A DNA stretch of 64,000 nt. Origin: Fonsecaea monophora. Its lineage: Eukaryota > Ascomycota > Eurotiomycetes > Chaetothyriales > Herpotrichiellaceae. Under the pieces are notes generated by a model. That model did not search any database and was not told the origin of the DNA. It saw nothing but the letters and a program-made list of their open reading frames with translations. The number at the start of each line of letters is the position of its first letter. Positions within the stretch are counted from its first letter, which is position 1. The stretch lies in the NCBI RefSeq assembly GCF_001642475.1, contig NW_019173977.1:182644-246643 (forward strand), in the 5' to 3' direction. The translations under genes and the position numbers were made by a program. Positions 1-10,636 of the stretch are shown here, in pieces.

Positions 1-226
1 CTAGAGTAGCGAGTACGGTGAGTACAGTAGCCTGAGACTCTATGCTAAAGGGGAGAAAAGTGTGAACAGGATTATCGCAGCGTTGGCAAGGTGTATTCCG
101 AGAGATAGGAAGTAATTCTGGTGCAAACGTATAGGGTGGATGGGGTTCACGGACCAGAGTTTCCCTCTGCCAGCTAATGCGGTACGAGTGATAAACCATA
201 TACTGACTGACCGCGTACCCAGCCAA

Positions 227-1141
227 CTAGGACAGCCTCGCCTTCAGCACCTCAGAAGCATCCCTCAGGACGACCGCTGCCTGCGAAATCACCACCCTGT
301 CGCCCACAACCTGTCTATACAGAATCTTCCTTCCCCCATCCTCTCGCCACATCTCCGTCCGCACCACATCGCCGGGATACACAGGCTTGCTCAGCCTCAA
401 CTTCACGCTCTGGAACCTCTTGAAGTCGCCGCCGGCAAACGTGTCAATGATGTGCAGCACACCCATTCCCACGGTACACGTACCCGTCAGGATCGGCCCC
501 GGAAAGCCGCCTGCTTTGGCAACGGCCGGGTCGATGTGTAGGGGGTTCAAATCTCCCGACGCGGCGCGGTACAGGGCTCCTTGCTCCGGCGAGGTTTGGT
601 ATTCCACCACAGCGTCCGGCTTGCGATCTGTGGGCGTTGGGTGTGTGGCTGTGGCTGCACCGCGAGGTATGGGTTTCGTCGAAGCCCCAGCCCCGGGGAC
701 TTTCATGACGAAGGATGTCCACTCGCTGTAGCAGATCTCCACGCCCGTGGCTGCGTCGACGGTAGTGATGCCCACAGCGACGGTGACGCCAGTCCTTCGA
801 TCCACAATATCCACCACGCGTGCGGTAGTGTGTAGTGTCGCTTGCTTTGGAAACGTCCCCTTCATCTCGAGATAGTGCTCGCCGTGGACGTGATTATGCG
901 CCTGGAAGTTCGGGAGGAATTCCATCATCCCGTACGTGACTTCACGCATGACTGAGATGACGGGGAGAGTGGCGAATGTCGGCACGGCCGCAAAGTCGGG
1001 ATGTGCTTCAAAGCATCGCGACAAATCTGTGCCCTTGACACCCAGGGCGATGTTGTAGGTAATGATGTTGTTGGGAGTGTAGCTGCTCGTCACACTCCAT
1101 GAGCGTTTCTTGATAGCTTCGACGTCAATAGTCGTCGCCAT
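227..1141 (-). CDS. MaoC/hydratase-2 family enoyl-CoA hydratase
   Basis: Single-exon 304-residue protein. The C-terminal half carries the hydratase-2 signature YRAASGDLNPLHIDP (about residues 190-204), with the Asp and His that form the catalytic dyad in R-specific 2-enoyl-CoA hydratases of the multifunctional peroxisomal enzyme. The length and a weakly similar N-terminal half fit the double hot-dog fold of stand-alone hydratase-2 proteins, so hydration of trans-2-enoyl-CoA is the likely reaction. It is divergent from an enoyl-CoA hydratase/isomerase gene starting at 1722, which suggests joint use in acyl-CoA breakdown. The C-terminus reads KARLS: the tripeptide ARL would be a PTS1-like signal, but one extra Ser follows it, so peroxisomal import by PTS1 is doubtful. 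Family is clear; exact substrate is not. Confidence 0.85.
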   Translation of the reverse strand: MATTIDVEAIKKRSWSVTSSYTPNNIITYNIALGVKGTDLSRCFEAHPDFAAVPTFATLPVISVMREVTYGMMEFLPNFQAHNHVHGEHYLEMKGTFPKQATLHTTARVVDIVDRRTGVTVAVGITTVDAATGVEICYSEWTSFVMKVPGAGASTKPIPRGAATATHPTPTDRKPDAVVEYQTSPEQGALYRAASGDLNPLHIDPAVAKAGGFPGPILTGTCTVGMGVLHIIDTFAGGDFKRFQSVKLRLSKPVYPGDVVRTEMWREDGGRKILYRQVVGDRVVISQAAVVLRDASEVLKARLS

Positions 1142-1721
1142 GGCTGCTCAATGACCGTGACAACAAGGCTGGCTTCCGTCTGAGAACCAGACCTTTTGTA
1201 CACCCAGGAACGACTGTGGTTGAACAACGCGGTTATGTATACCCGAGAACGGTCTACCGAGGTCAGCTCGGACCGTAGCAAATAGATGGTCACACAGCTA
1301 GAACGGGGTCAATGCAGGTCGCCTGTTACAGAATCGATGTCAAGAAAACTATGTCGTTGATTTCTTGTAGGTACTGACGAGAGAGGTCACGTTCATCCGG
1401 GGTAGAGCTCAACTCACGCAAGACAATATACCGGGAATAAAACTCCACAGCTTTTTCCTCCACGCCCAGAGCCTTACCGACAAGACACTTTGTGGGGGAT
1501 GCGGGGTCTTGCCACAACAAGATAGCCTTGCTTCCGAGGTCCATAGCACAGAAGGCCCGTTCTCCTTGAGGGCTCAAGATCCCTCAAAGTGTTAGAAAAT
1601 GATGCATGGCGTGTAGGTGAAAGTGCCAGAACCATTTGTACAGTCCTCGTCGACGTGCCGGTCGCATTTGTTTGCTTTCCCCCTCTCCTAGCTGCGTGAT
1701 CGTGAAGAACTCACCTCCACC
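1142..1721. promoter_or_regulatory. shared divergent promoter with two CCGAGG sites
   Basis: The 580-base interval between the divergent MaoC-hydratase and crotonase genes contains CCGAGG at 1257-1262 and 1534-1539. This hexamer (CCTCGG on the other strand) is the known core element bound by the FarA/FarB fatty-acid regulators in Aspergillus. Its use here is inferred from the sequence and from the type of genes it flanks. A short open frame at 1326-1577 lies inside but has no recognisable content. Confidence 0.45.
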
Positions 1722-2522
1722 ATGACCGACACACCCCCAAACTACCAGACCGTCCTCTCAACCAGGCTGTCACCGGGGACACTGCTGCTGGAATACAACC
1801 AACCCAAGATCTCCAACGCCTTCACCCTCCAGCAATACCACGACTTGGCCGACGCTCTTCGCTGGACACGCAATGTCCCCGAAATCAGGGTGATCGTCCT
1901 CACCGGCAAAGGGAAGCACTACTGCGCTGGGAAAGTGCTGCTCCCACCGGGCCAAGCAGGACCGACAATCGAGCAGGAAATCGAGGCAGGTCGCAAACTC
2001 GGGGACGAGCTACAGGGCCACCCGAAAGTGCTCATCGCTGCGGTCCACGGCGCAGCCATCGGATGGGGGTGCACACAGCTGTGGAATTTCGATCTGGTCT
2101 ATGCTTGGGAGAAGGCCGCCGTGTTCCAGACACCCTTTATGAGTCTGGGTTTCGTCCCGGAAGGGGCGTCGAGTTGGAGTTTCCCCAAGGTCATGGGCAA
2201 ACAGCGGGCCAACGCGCTGCTGTTGGCGTCCGAGAAGCTCAATGCGCGGGAGATGTACGACGCGGGGATGGTGACCAAGGTCATTGGGGGTGACACGGTC
2301 GACGCGTTCCGAGACGAGGTCTTCAAGATTGCAAAGAGAATAGGCACCTATAGCGCCGAGAGTCTAAAAATGGCTAAGGCGCAGGTGAATCGGCCTACCG
2401 TGTTGGCAGAGCAGCGAGAGGCGGGAATGTGGGAAGCGGTGGATCTCAAAGTGAGGTTGAACAGTGATGAGGCCAAGGCGGCGATGAAGGCTTTCATGGA
2501 CAAGAGCAAGCCAAAGCTGTAA
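1722..2522 (+). CDS. enoyl-CoA hydratase/isomerase (crotonase family)
   Basis: Single-exon 266-residue crotonase-fold protein. Seen: the CoA-binding/oxyanion-hole stretch GKGKHYCAGK (about residues 62-71), the second oxyanion-hole loop HGAAIGWG (about 109-116), and LGFVPEGASS (about 142-151), whose Glu matches the acid/base of delta3,delta2-enoyl-CoA isomerases. The length matches fungal peroxisomal ECI-like proteins (about 260-280). The C-terminus is KPKL; PKL is a non-canonical PTS1-like tripeptide, so peroxisomal location is possible. Divergent from the MaoC-type hydratase, so both probably act on enoyl-CoA intermediates of fatty-acid or branched-chain catabolism. Isomerase versus hydratase activity cannot be settled from sequence alone. 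Confidence 0.87.
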   Translation: MTDTPPNYQTVLSTRLSPGTLLLEYNQPKISNAFTLQQYHDLADALRWTRNVPEIRVIVLTGKGKHYCAGKVLLPPGQAGPTIEQEIEAGRKLGDELQGHPKVLIAAVHGAAIGWGCTQLWNFDLVYAWEKAAVFQTPFMSLGFVPEGASSWSFPKVMGKQRANALLLASEKLNAREMYDAGMVTKVIGGDTVDAFRDEVFKIAKRIGTYSAESLKMAKAQVNRPTVLAEQREAGMWEAVDLKVRLNSDEAKAAMKAFMDKSKPKL

Positions 2523-2825
2523 CCAGTCTAATGTCAATGGATGTAATAATGCAAGGAGATGGCAGTTTTTGTGCTGCAGGTGTGTCAACAGGGGACACAT
2601 GCGGGGCTGCTGGTGGTGATTTGAGACGAGTCTTGCTGACATAATTACAATACGGTGGAGTAATAGACCCTCGGTCCCGCACTCCGAAGGCCTCGAAATT
2701 TAATTTTCTCAAAATTCTCAATTGCGGTGGCGGACAAGATTTGGTGCGGCCAGTATCTTTCCGCCGATTTTACTTCCTTCCCCCTCTTTCAACAGACAAA
2801 CAGAAGTACTCCAAGGACGGTCAAC

Positions 2826-4397
2826 ATGAGCAAACATAAACTCGAAGATGAGGCCGCTCAATTGGCCAAGCAAGAACGCAAGAGGAGGAAGAGAGACCGC
2901 AAGGAAGCCCTGCGTTTACAAGATATCACACCCTCATCGACTGAGGCTACAGCCAACTCAACCCCGGTCCCAGAGGCCAAGGAGGATACCACCGCCGATG
3001 TCAACGGTTCTACTGTCCCCAAGCCTGTATCAGCCATTGGAAACCTCCGACAAGCTGAAGTCGATAATTTCTTAAAGACACAATCCGTGCAGATTCTCGA
3101 TCCACAGAATACAGATGTACAACCTATCCTCGCCTTCTCGCAACTCCCTCAAGAGTTGGCCTCTCAATTCTCGGACGTCTTCTCCTCCTTCCAAAAGCCC
3201 TCGTCTATCCAGTCCGCCGCTTGGCCCTTCCTCCTAGCCGGTCGAGACGTGGTCGGCGTGGCAGAGACAGGCAGTGGAAAGACCCTGGCATTCGGCCTGC
3301 CTCTCGTTGTCCGCCTGACCTCGCAAGAGAAAAAGAAGGGTATCAGAGCCGTCATTGTGGCACCGACACGGGAACTTGCGATCCAAGTGTTTGAACAGTT
3401 AGACAGGCTCAGCAAAACCACTCAGAAGCTCAAGGCCGCATGCATATACGGAGGGACCAACAAGGACGAGCAGCGTCGCAGTTTGAAAGGTGCAAATATC
3501 GTCGTGGCAACTCCAGGTCGACTAAAGGACTTCATGTCCGATGGCACGGTCGACGTCTCCAAGACGCGGTATCTGGTCCTCGACGAAGCAGACCGGATGC
3601 TCGACAAGGGCTTCGAAGACGACATCAAACAGATCATTTCCCAAATGCCGTCCTCGAAGAAGCGACAGACGGCCATGTTCACCGCCACGTGGCCGAAATC
3701 GATCCGCGAGCTGGCGGCGACGTTCATGCAGCAACCCGTCAAAATCACCATCGGGCGCGAGGACACCGATGACTCTGGAGAATTGAGAGCCAACAACCGG
3801 ATCGTGCAGAAAGTCGAGGTCATTGACGGCATGGAGAAGCAGCAGCGTCTATTGCAGCTGTTGAAGCAGCACACGGCAGGTCCAAAGCGCAATGACCGCA
3901 TCCTGGTCTTCTGCTTGTACAAGAAGGAGGCTCTCCGGATCGAGAACTTCATCCGGTCGCGCGGGTTCAACGTCGCGGGAATCCACGGAGACATGTCGCA
4001 GTCTGCGCGTATCAACAGCTTGGAATCGTTCAAGTCGGGCGCCACGACGCTCCTCGTGGCCACAGACGTGGCAGCTCGGGGCCTAGACATCCCCGAGGTG
4101 AAGCTCGTCATCAACGTCACCTTCCCCCTAACCGCAGAAGACTACGTCCACCGCATCGGCCGCACGGGCCGCGCCGGCAAGGACGGCCTCGCGATCACAT
4201 TCTTCACCGAACAGGACAAGGGCCTCGCCGGCGCGCTGATCAACGTTTTGAAAGCTGCCAAGCAGGACGTGCCCGAAAATCTGTTGAGGTTCGGCACCAC
4301 GGTGAAGAAGAAGGTCCACAGCGAGTACGGCGCCTTTTATCGTGAGGCAGAGGAAGGGGAGAAGACGACCTCGACCAAAATCACCTTTGACGATTGA
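2826..4397 (+). CDS. DBP3: ATP-dependent RNA helicase DBP3
   Basis: DEAD-box helicase of the nucleolus, needed in yeast for 27SA2 to 27SA3 pre-rRNA processing in 60S ribosome assembly. All core motifs are visible: AETGSGKT (about residue 145), PTRELAIQ, TPGRL, DEAD (about 252), TATW in place of SAT (about 285), RGLDIP and HRIGRTGRAGK (about 441). FTATWP instead of the usual SATMP is typical of the DBP3 branch. The start at 2826 (MSKHKLEDE) is preferred over upstream in-frame codons because it begins the lysine/arginine-rich nucleolar-type N-terminus and gives 523 residues, the length of the yeast protein. Single exon. Transcribed toward RFT1, which ends about 290 bases downstream on the other strand. 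Confidence 0.93.
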   Translation: MSKHKLEDEAAQLAKQERKRRKRDRKEALRLQDITPSSTEATANSTPVPEAKEDTTADVNGSTVPKPVSAIGNLRQAEVDNFLKTQSVQILDPQNTDVQPILAFSQLPQELASQFSDVFSSFQKPSSIQSAAWPFLLAGRDVVGVAETGSGKTLAFGLPLVVRLTSQEKKKGIRAVIVAPTRELAIQVFEQLDRLSKTTQKLKAACIYGGTNKDEQRRSLKGANIVVATPGRLKDFMSDGTVDVSKTRYLVLDEADRMLDKGFEDDIKQIISQMPSSKKRQTAMFTATWPKSIRELAATFMQQPVKITIGREDTDDSGELRANNRIVQKVEVIDGMEKQQRLLQLLKQHTAGPKRNDRILVFCLYKKEALRIENFIRSRGFNVAGIHGDMSQSARINSLESFKSGATTLLVATDVAARGLDIPEVKLVINVTFPLTAEDYVHRIGRTGRAGKDGLAITFFTEQDKGLAGALINVLKAAKQDVPENLLRFGTTVKKKVHSEYGAFYREAEEGEKTTSTKITFDD

Positions 4398-4683
4398 TAT
4401 ATAAGATGTGTCCCTAAAAAAATCTTTGTCATGCGGTTATCTCGTAGCTTTGCCTGTCGATTTTGTTGGAGATGGTTTCAAAAAGTTCGGAATCTTTGCA
4501 GCAAGGCGTTGTGGGACGACGGATTCGAGGAGCTCAAAGAGGAATTGGTGCTCAGTGATGAGACTAGAAAATCATTTGATCAATCAGACAGATGGGACTG
4601 GTTAGACATGTGGACGAGACTAGATGATAAACCTCCCTAGAAACGAAATGCGATTGCAGGAGAGAAAAGGAAAGAGCAAAGAC

Positions 4684-6356
4684 TCACATGGTAGAACCAA
4701 GAACCACGGCGCTGCTGGTCCAGATCCCTAGAAACTGCAGATCCAGCGACCCCTTGCCAGCGTTCGTGGCCGTAAAGAAAGCACCCACCTTCAGGCCCAG
4801 CATCACAAGCAGCGTGACGGCGATGCTCGCCTTCGCGGGCACCGCTTCCTTGAGCAGCATTGCGCCGGCCCGTCTCTTCTGCCCGGACTCGTCCTCGCGT
4901 TGCGTAACCCAGATCCTCAAAAACCACAAGCTCCACAGGATCCTCAGGGCCATGTTCACCATGTTCGCGCCCACGAGGCCGACGCTCCCCAAATTCCACA
5001 GTCTCAACATGGCCCATGCGGCGACCCCGTAGACTCCCGTGAAGACAAGCATCCAGAGACTCTGGCTCCGCAGCTGTGCGGGAGAAGCCACGCTCGTGAC
5101 GAACGCGTCGAGGATCCCATTGACCGCCATGAGTGGGATGTAGTAGCAGTAGGTGGACAGGAGGACAACTGTCGAGGGAGTGCGCCATTGCGGGGAGAGG
5201 ACGAAGGGGATAACGGTTGGAAGGATTTCAGGGGCAAGGCTGATCAGGGGCAGAGAGAAGAGGAGGTAGACGTGGAGAGTCGTGTAGAGGTAGGATAGGC
5301 CGCGGCGGGCATTGTCGTTCGCCTGCGGGAGGCTCTTGTTTTGCGATGCCGAAGATGCCAGTTCTTTGTCACTGCTGGGCGGACATGGGGAGAGAAGCCG
5401 TCCGAAAGTATTGCGACTACTCTCCTCCACAGGCTGAAAGACCAGGCGAGCGAGCAGGCCGCCGTAGTTGGAGGCCAGAGCAAAGGCACCTTGGTCTGCG
5501 AGCGTGGAAAAGAAACTCATTACCAGGCGTCGCCTTGGGTGAGGAGCAACTTGAAGATCGACTGCATGTACATGGTTGCCGCTAGGGAGAGGACCGTCTT
5601 GTGGAAGAGTTTGAAGTAGTAGGTCTGGTCTGAGGAGGGCGAATGTATTCGCTTCAGTATGAGGCTGAAATGTTCGGCTCTCAACAGCTTTATCGTTGGG
5701 AGGAAGTACAGAGCCAAGATGGTGATGGCGAATGCTGCCTGTCCCACGGCAAAGGGTAAAATGGACGGAGCGACGCCCTCCTGATGTCCAACGACCGCGA
5801 AAATACAAGCTGCAAGACATCTTGCCATTGCGGCACAGGTCTCTGCCCGCGCCCTGTCCCTGTAGAGAGCTTTCTGCTGGATGACAACAAAGGCTGGTTC
5901 GGCAAAGAGTTCGACCAGCGTCGCCACTGTGTAGATTCGGAATGCAATCTCAAAGTAGGGACTGTCGAGGACTTCGTCCGATGCGCTGCGTAGATATGAG
6001 AGACCGAATAATGTGGAAATACCCAGTCCCAAGAGTACGGCCAGATGGGAGAGGTTGACAACAGTTTGTGTCTCGATCCCCACCGCATTTTGCTCTTGCT
6101 TTTCAGATGAATTGGCATTCGATGACTGTGCAGAGACGCGCGGCCGTTGTAAAGCCACACGAAGACTCTCTCGTGCAAAGTATAGACTGGTCACGGAGAC
6201 AAGTTCGAGTTGGACGGCGATGCCCAACAACGATGGAGATAGAAAGCGAAGAAGGAACTGGTTGCCGAAGAATGTGAACGCTCTGGAGGCAACTTGGATC
6301 AAGATGAGCAAGAGGGCACCATTTCCAGGCTGGCGAGATGCTTCAACTCTTGACAT
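4684..6356 (-). CDS. RFT1: RFT1 ER oligosaccharide-lipid factor, frameshifted
   Basis: Polytopic ER membrane protein of the Rft1 family, required for supplying the lipid-linked Man5GlcNAc2 precursor of N-glycosylation. Reading from 6356, the N-terminal 278 residues (many hydrophobic segments) run to SIFKLLLTQGDAW and stop at 5520-5522. The conserved continuation LVMSFFSTLADQGAFAL, then NYGGLLARL and FQPVEESSRN, is present immediately after it but in another frame, ending at 4684. In Rft1 proteins these stretches are contiguous, and the would-be intron (28 nt) is too short, so one base appears to be missing near 5525-5527. The last codons may differ: a GTGAGT donor next to the stop and a TTTCTAG acceptor near 4639 would replace the terminus with about 24 other residues ending near 4563. 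Sequencing error is the simplest explanation, since the gene is essential in yeast. Confidence 0.85.
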
Positions 6357-7056
6357 GTCGAAGTGTTGAGATGGAATAAATCCTGGTGGTTGTGAAGAGG
6401 CCCTGAGGGTTCGTCGTCAGAGGAGGTGATCCTCAAGGAAAAGCCGCTCCTAGAGGACCACTGTCAACTTGAATTGGTGAGCATGTTCACCGATGCCACT
6501 CAAGGATAGCACGTCGACAACCTTCTCCGCGAGAGTCAGCCTGGTTGAGGATATGTTGAAGGATCTCGGGAGAAACGTGGCCTTTATAGTAATGCTCCGC
6601 TCAGCATGAATGGGGCAATTTCTACTCGTAAAAGACCCAGTAGGAAAATGGCTCTATGACCTTTACCATACCACTAGATCAAGTGATGCGTCTTGCTTGT
6701 ACTGTACATTAAATGTAGAGGCTACTTCGAGATTGACGCTGTCACGGCGACAGCACGAAGTCTATCGGCAGTAGTCTATGACTTTGCCATCCCATGAACG
6801 CGCTGCAACGCACGGCGCATTTCGATATGGGCAGACACCTGATCAAGCTCACATTTCAATGCCTGTCGATCTACATCAGAGGGGTCAGTTCCCTTATCGA
6901 CTCCACGACCTTGAAACCTGTTGTTCTCCTGTTGATGCTCCTTTGCGCCATTGCCCATGTCCTGCCACATTTATGCCTGGTTGGATGAGCTTGGTCCATC
7001 AAGAAGCCTGATACAGCAATGATGATACATGTGCAACTTTTTCAGCCTAACCACTC
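6357..7056. other. intergenic region upstream of RFT1
   Basis: About 700 bases between the RFT1 start and the PUP1 stop, both on the minus strand. It must hold the RFT1 promoter and the PUP1 3' end. I see no conserved protein, RNA gene or repeat here. Confidence 0.5.
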
Positions 7057-8026
7057 TCATACCTCGTCCACGTCCATCTTCTCCACGACCACCAGGCTAT
7101 CCGAGTCACTTCCACTGCCAATCTCATGCACAGTAACATAGCGTCCAATCTCCTCCTTTGTGATGACCTTTTCATTCAACACCGCAGTCGTGCCTCGTGC
7201 GAACTTGTAGTTGCGTTCCTTCTTTACCCGCTCGTTTGGTTTGATGTAGTTTCGCAACAGCTGCGACGGTTTGCCTTTCTCAATCACACAAACATCGACG
7301 TTGCTCCCTGATCCCAGATCATTGAAGATACCGGCCAAAATTGCGTCTGAGCAGATCTTGATGGCCTCCTCTCTGTTGCAGTTTCTCTTCCACGTTGATT
7401 CGAAGACTGCCATGGCCGCAAGCGAACCGGAGCCCATAGTCACGTAGGGGAGCTTGTCTGTTGATCCGTGGGCATGTACTGTGAATAATCCCACACCTGT
7501 GGGATCAACACCCGCAACAACCAGGTAGGCACCAATATGGCCTTGGTATCTGAACAGGTGCTGCTTCAGCATTGTCATCACGGTGACCACGCGGGGCGTG
7601 CGGCCGGTGGAGAGGGAATGTAGTTCGAGGTTGGAGGAGATGAGAGCGGTGGTGAACTCGGTGTCTGCTGCGGTGCCGGCACCAGCGCACCAGATATTGG
7701 GAGAGATATAATGCAGTTTTTCACAATTCTGCGCGAGGTCAGAAATGGTTATCGACTTCGCTAGCTATAGTTAGGGGTGTACTGACCTTGTCTGCGACTA
7801 TAGGTCCGCTTGTGGCTCTTGTGTCTGCGGCGATCTACTCAGCTAGTCAGGTGTGCTCAATTCTCACGAGCAGTAATTGAAATTAGATTTGCTCACGTAC
7901 CACCACACCATTGTCGAATATGCACCCAACGATAGTTGTCCCTGTACTAGTTGCCTTTGGTAACGGTACACCCCGTGCATGGAGGGCTGCGTTGCGATTG
8001 TAGTTGCTGAAGTCGAAGCCGGGCAT
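7057..8026 (-). CDS. PUP1: 20S proteasome subunit beta-2 (trypsin-like)
   Basis: Three exons: 7901-8026, 7787-7834 and 7057-7728, giving 281 residues. The first exon begins MPGFDFSNYNRNAALHARG and contains a short propeptide, then STG followed by TTIVG; cleavage after Gly29 would expose Thr30 as the catalytic N-terminal nucleophile of the trypsin-like site. The 48-nt middle exon encodes AADTRATSGPIVADK with the conserved Asp and Lys of the active site. The remainder (for example HYISPNIWCAGAGTAADTE and GSGSLAAMAVFE) matches beta-2/beta-7-type subunits. The acidic C-terminal tail is family-typical in its extended arm but ends in a short species-specific DVDEV. Donors are GTACGT and GTCAGT, acceptors GTAG and GCAG; phases fit without adjustment. 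Confidence 0.95.
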
Positions 8027-8524
8027 TCTTGCGGCGGAGGCGCAGAGCCGTTATTGGGGATAGTAACTGCGAAAAGACGACCGAGTCCAGATAAATTGAA
8101 TACGCAGGGATCGATGCAGATCGAAGGACTTGATGATCGGGCTGTCAAAACAGAGAGATGGTGTTTACCGGGGAGGAGAAGCTGGAAGAGACAAAACACT
8201 GTTGGTCAAGTAGCGGATGTGAAGGCAGCTTTCGTGATGCGCAATACTCCAGAGGACGCGGCACCGCGAGGACTCGCTGCTTAAAGCGGACGGTTCACAC
8301 TAGCCCAATTTAGCCAGACATCAGCCTTACATTCTTCTAGTAGCATCAAGATAAGTTTCCTCTCCTCTCTACCTAGGTGATTATCTGTACTCAAGTTTGC
8401 ATTGTGGACTGCGTTGACGCCTGTGGGTTGTTTTAGATACAGCTGGACTCGGCAGTGAGGATATAGGCAGAGAATCCATCCAACAGACATCAGGAGCCGC
8501 TGAAGTCCACCTTTGTCCCCCTCT

Positions 8525-10636
8525 TCAGGCCTTGGGCTCCACAAGCTCCTGCTCCTGTACTCCCCTGGCCTTCTCAGTGCTGGGAGCCCGTTGGCGAAGT
8601 TCATTCTCCTCGTCTTGTTGCGCAGCCTTCTCCATCTCCTCCTTCTCAGCTTCGGTGGCACCAAAGTAGTGGATTGCAACCTGCTCGCCAAATTGGGCAT
8701 TGATATCTTCCTGGAGTACGTATCAATACAAAGTCAGACACCCAAAGGAATCATGATCGAACATACCAAGCTTCGGCCCTTGGTCTCAGGGCACATGAAG
8801 TAGACGAAGACAAGGTGGAAAGCCGTAGGGATAATCATGACCAAGAAGAATTTCCAGCCGATATTATTGAGCGCGATCGGACCCGCAACAAGCAGGATGA
8901 TGTCTGCCAGGTAGAGACCACACATACCGACAGCCATACCCTGGCTACGAATATGCGTCGGGAATATTTCAGACCTTCCATTCCATGTCAGTAACCAGGA
9001 TTGACTCCACATTGGTCGACAGAGGAAGACTTACACATAGAGGAATTGGCTGGCGTCCATGAAAGTCGACCAGAATGGTGTAATGAACTACAAATGAGAG
9101 GTCAGTGAGAAAAGGAGCTCAAAAGGCAAATGCATGGTGCGTAATTTCGATACATGGATGTTGCTCATTGAGGGCCAAAAACTCACCAAGAATATGAAGA
9201 AGACTCCAAATCCCAACGCCACGTGGTTGTCGGTGCCTAAGTAGGTCGCTTGGATGGCAATTTCACAGATCAAACTGACGAGGATACCACTCAATCCTAT
9301 GATCATGAATCTCCGTCGGCCGAATCTTTCCACGAAAAAGGCACAGAAGATGTTCCCAGGGAACTATAAGTATGCGTTAGTGTGTGAGAACAGTAGAACT
9401 GGCGCAGATCTGGGAGACTTACGGTTGACAAGACCCACAAGGCACTGAGTAGTAGTGGCATATAACCCGTCATGCCGAGCTGAGTGTAGAGAATGACTCC
9501 ATAGTTCGCGATGATCAAGACTCCCGTGAACTGGTTGTTCCACATGAGTAAAAAGGCCACGAGAGCCCGTCTCCGGTTGGGCGCTGTCTTGAACACTTCC
9601 CACTTGGAAGTGGTGGCTTTGATCTGATGGTCCAACTCAACCTGCTTCTTCATCTGATAGTACTCCTTGCGGGCAAGAGAGTCATGAGGGTCACCCTTCG
9701 ACCTGTGCAGGCGCTTGATTACTTCGTGGGCCTCGTCGTACCGCTTGTGCATCATGAGCCAACGAGGGCTGTATGGCAGCCACGGAGAGCCGACGAGAAG
9801 GAGGAGGGCGGGAACCATCTGGAATGCGATAGGGAATCGCCATGGGAATGATGACTTTGAACCGCTTGCCGATACAAAGTATACCCCAAAGCCGATAAAC
9901 CCAGAAAGGGTGTAGCCCATGGCGAACATAACTCCCTATGGATCGTCAGTAACGGCAGAATGAACCACGAGACTGTTTGAAAGCGCTTACATGCATCGAC
10001 ACCATGAAGCCGCGACTTTCTGGTGTTGACACTTCTGCCTGGTACATGGGAATAGCCGTCACCAAAGCACCGATCTATAAGATGGTTAACATGCAAGCAG
10101 GATCATCGAGCCCCCACAAGGTCGTCGGGGAATCCCTGGAGACTTACACCAAGGCCGTTGATGACACGACCGACCATGAACATGGCATTGTTTACAGAGC
10201 CTGCGCAAATAGCTGCACCGATAACGAGGATGACAGCTGCCACTTGGATGGTGTGCTTGCGACTATACTTGTCGGCGAAGTAGGCACAGGCTGCCGCGCC
10301 AATAGCAGACCCAGCGGAGTTCACACCTGGACAACCGGGATGTCAGCACGTCTTCTTGTCTCTACATGCGAGTTGGAGGAACTCACCATTGAAAGCACCG
10401 ATATATTCTGTGGTTCGACCATAGCCTGGTTCGCCTGCGGGAGCAAGTTTCAGAGACTCGTAGAAGCTCGGCTGTCCTATCGTAGAGCTGAATGCGTGTC
10501 AGTCTGTTGTTTTGATACAGTACGAAGTGAGCATGTCTTACCCTATAATGGCCATTCCATAGGAGCACGCCGTCGAACCCAGCGCGACGAAGATGACAAC
10601 TGCCAGATTAAAGGCATTGGGAATGAGTTTCCCCAT
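8525..10636 (-). CDS. MFS sugar transporter (lactose permease/hexose type)
   Basis: Nine exons: 10542-10636, 10387-10487, 10148-10326, 9991-10074, 9423-9935, 9187-9363, 9035-9087, 8767-8974 and 8525-8710, giving 531 residues. All junctions are GT-AG and keep phase. Family marks in order: GAFNGVNSAGSAIG, GRVINGLG, PMYQAEVSTPESRG, YSPRWLMMHKRYDEA (cytoplasmic PESPRWL-like motif), ERFGRRRF and the closing PETKGRSLEDIN. Twelve hydrophobic segments are expected and broadly visible. The first exon, MGKLIPNAFNLAVVIF, enters the first TM almost at once. The last 60 residues are acidic/glutamine-rich and cytosolic. It should import a sugar by proton symport at the plasma membrane; which sugar cannot be told. 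Confidence 0.9.

Noticed and set aside
1326..1577. 83-codon minus-strand frame in the divergent promoter
   Set aside because: No domain or homologous motif; lies wholly inside a promoter region and contains one of the CCGAGG sites.
5493..5520. Short intron as an explanation for the RFT1 break
   Set aside because: The only GT-AG pair would be 28 nt, below known fungal intron sizes, and it would delete conserved residues and lead to a stop.
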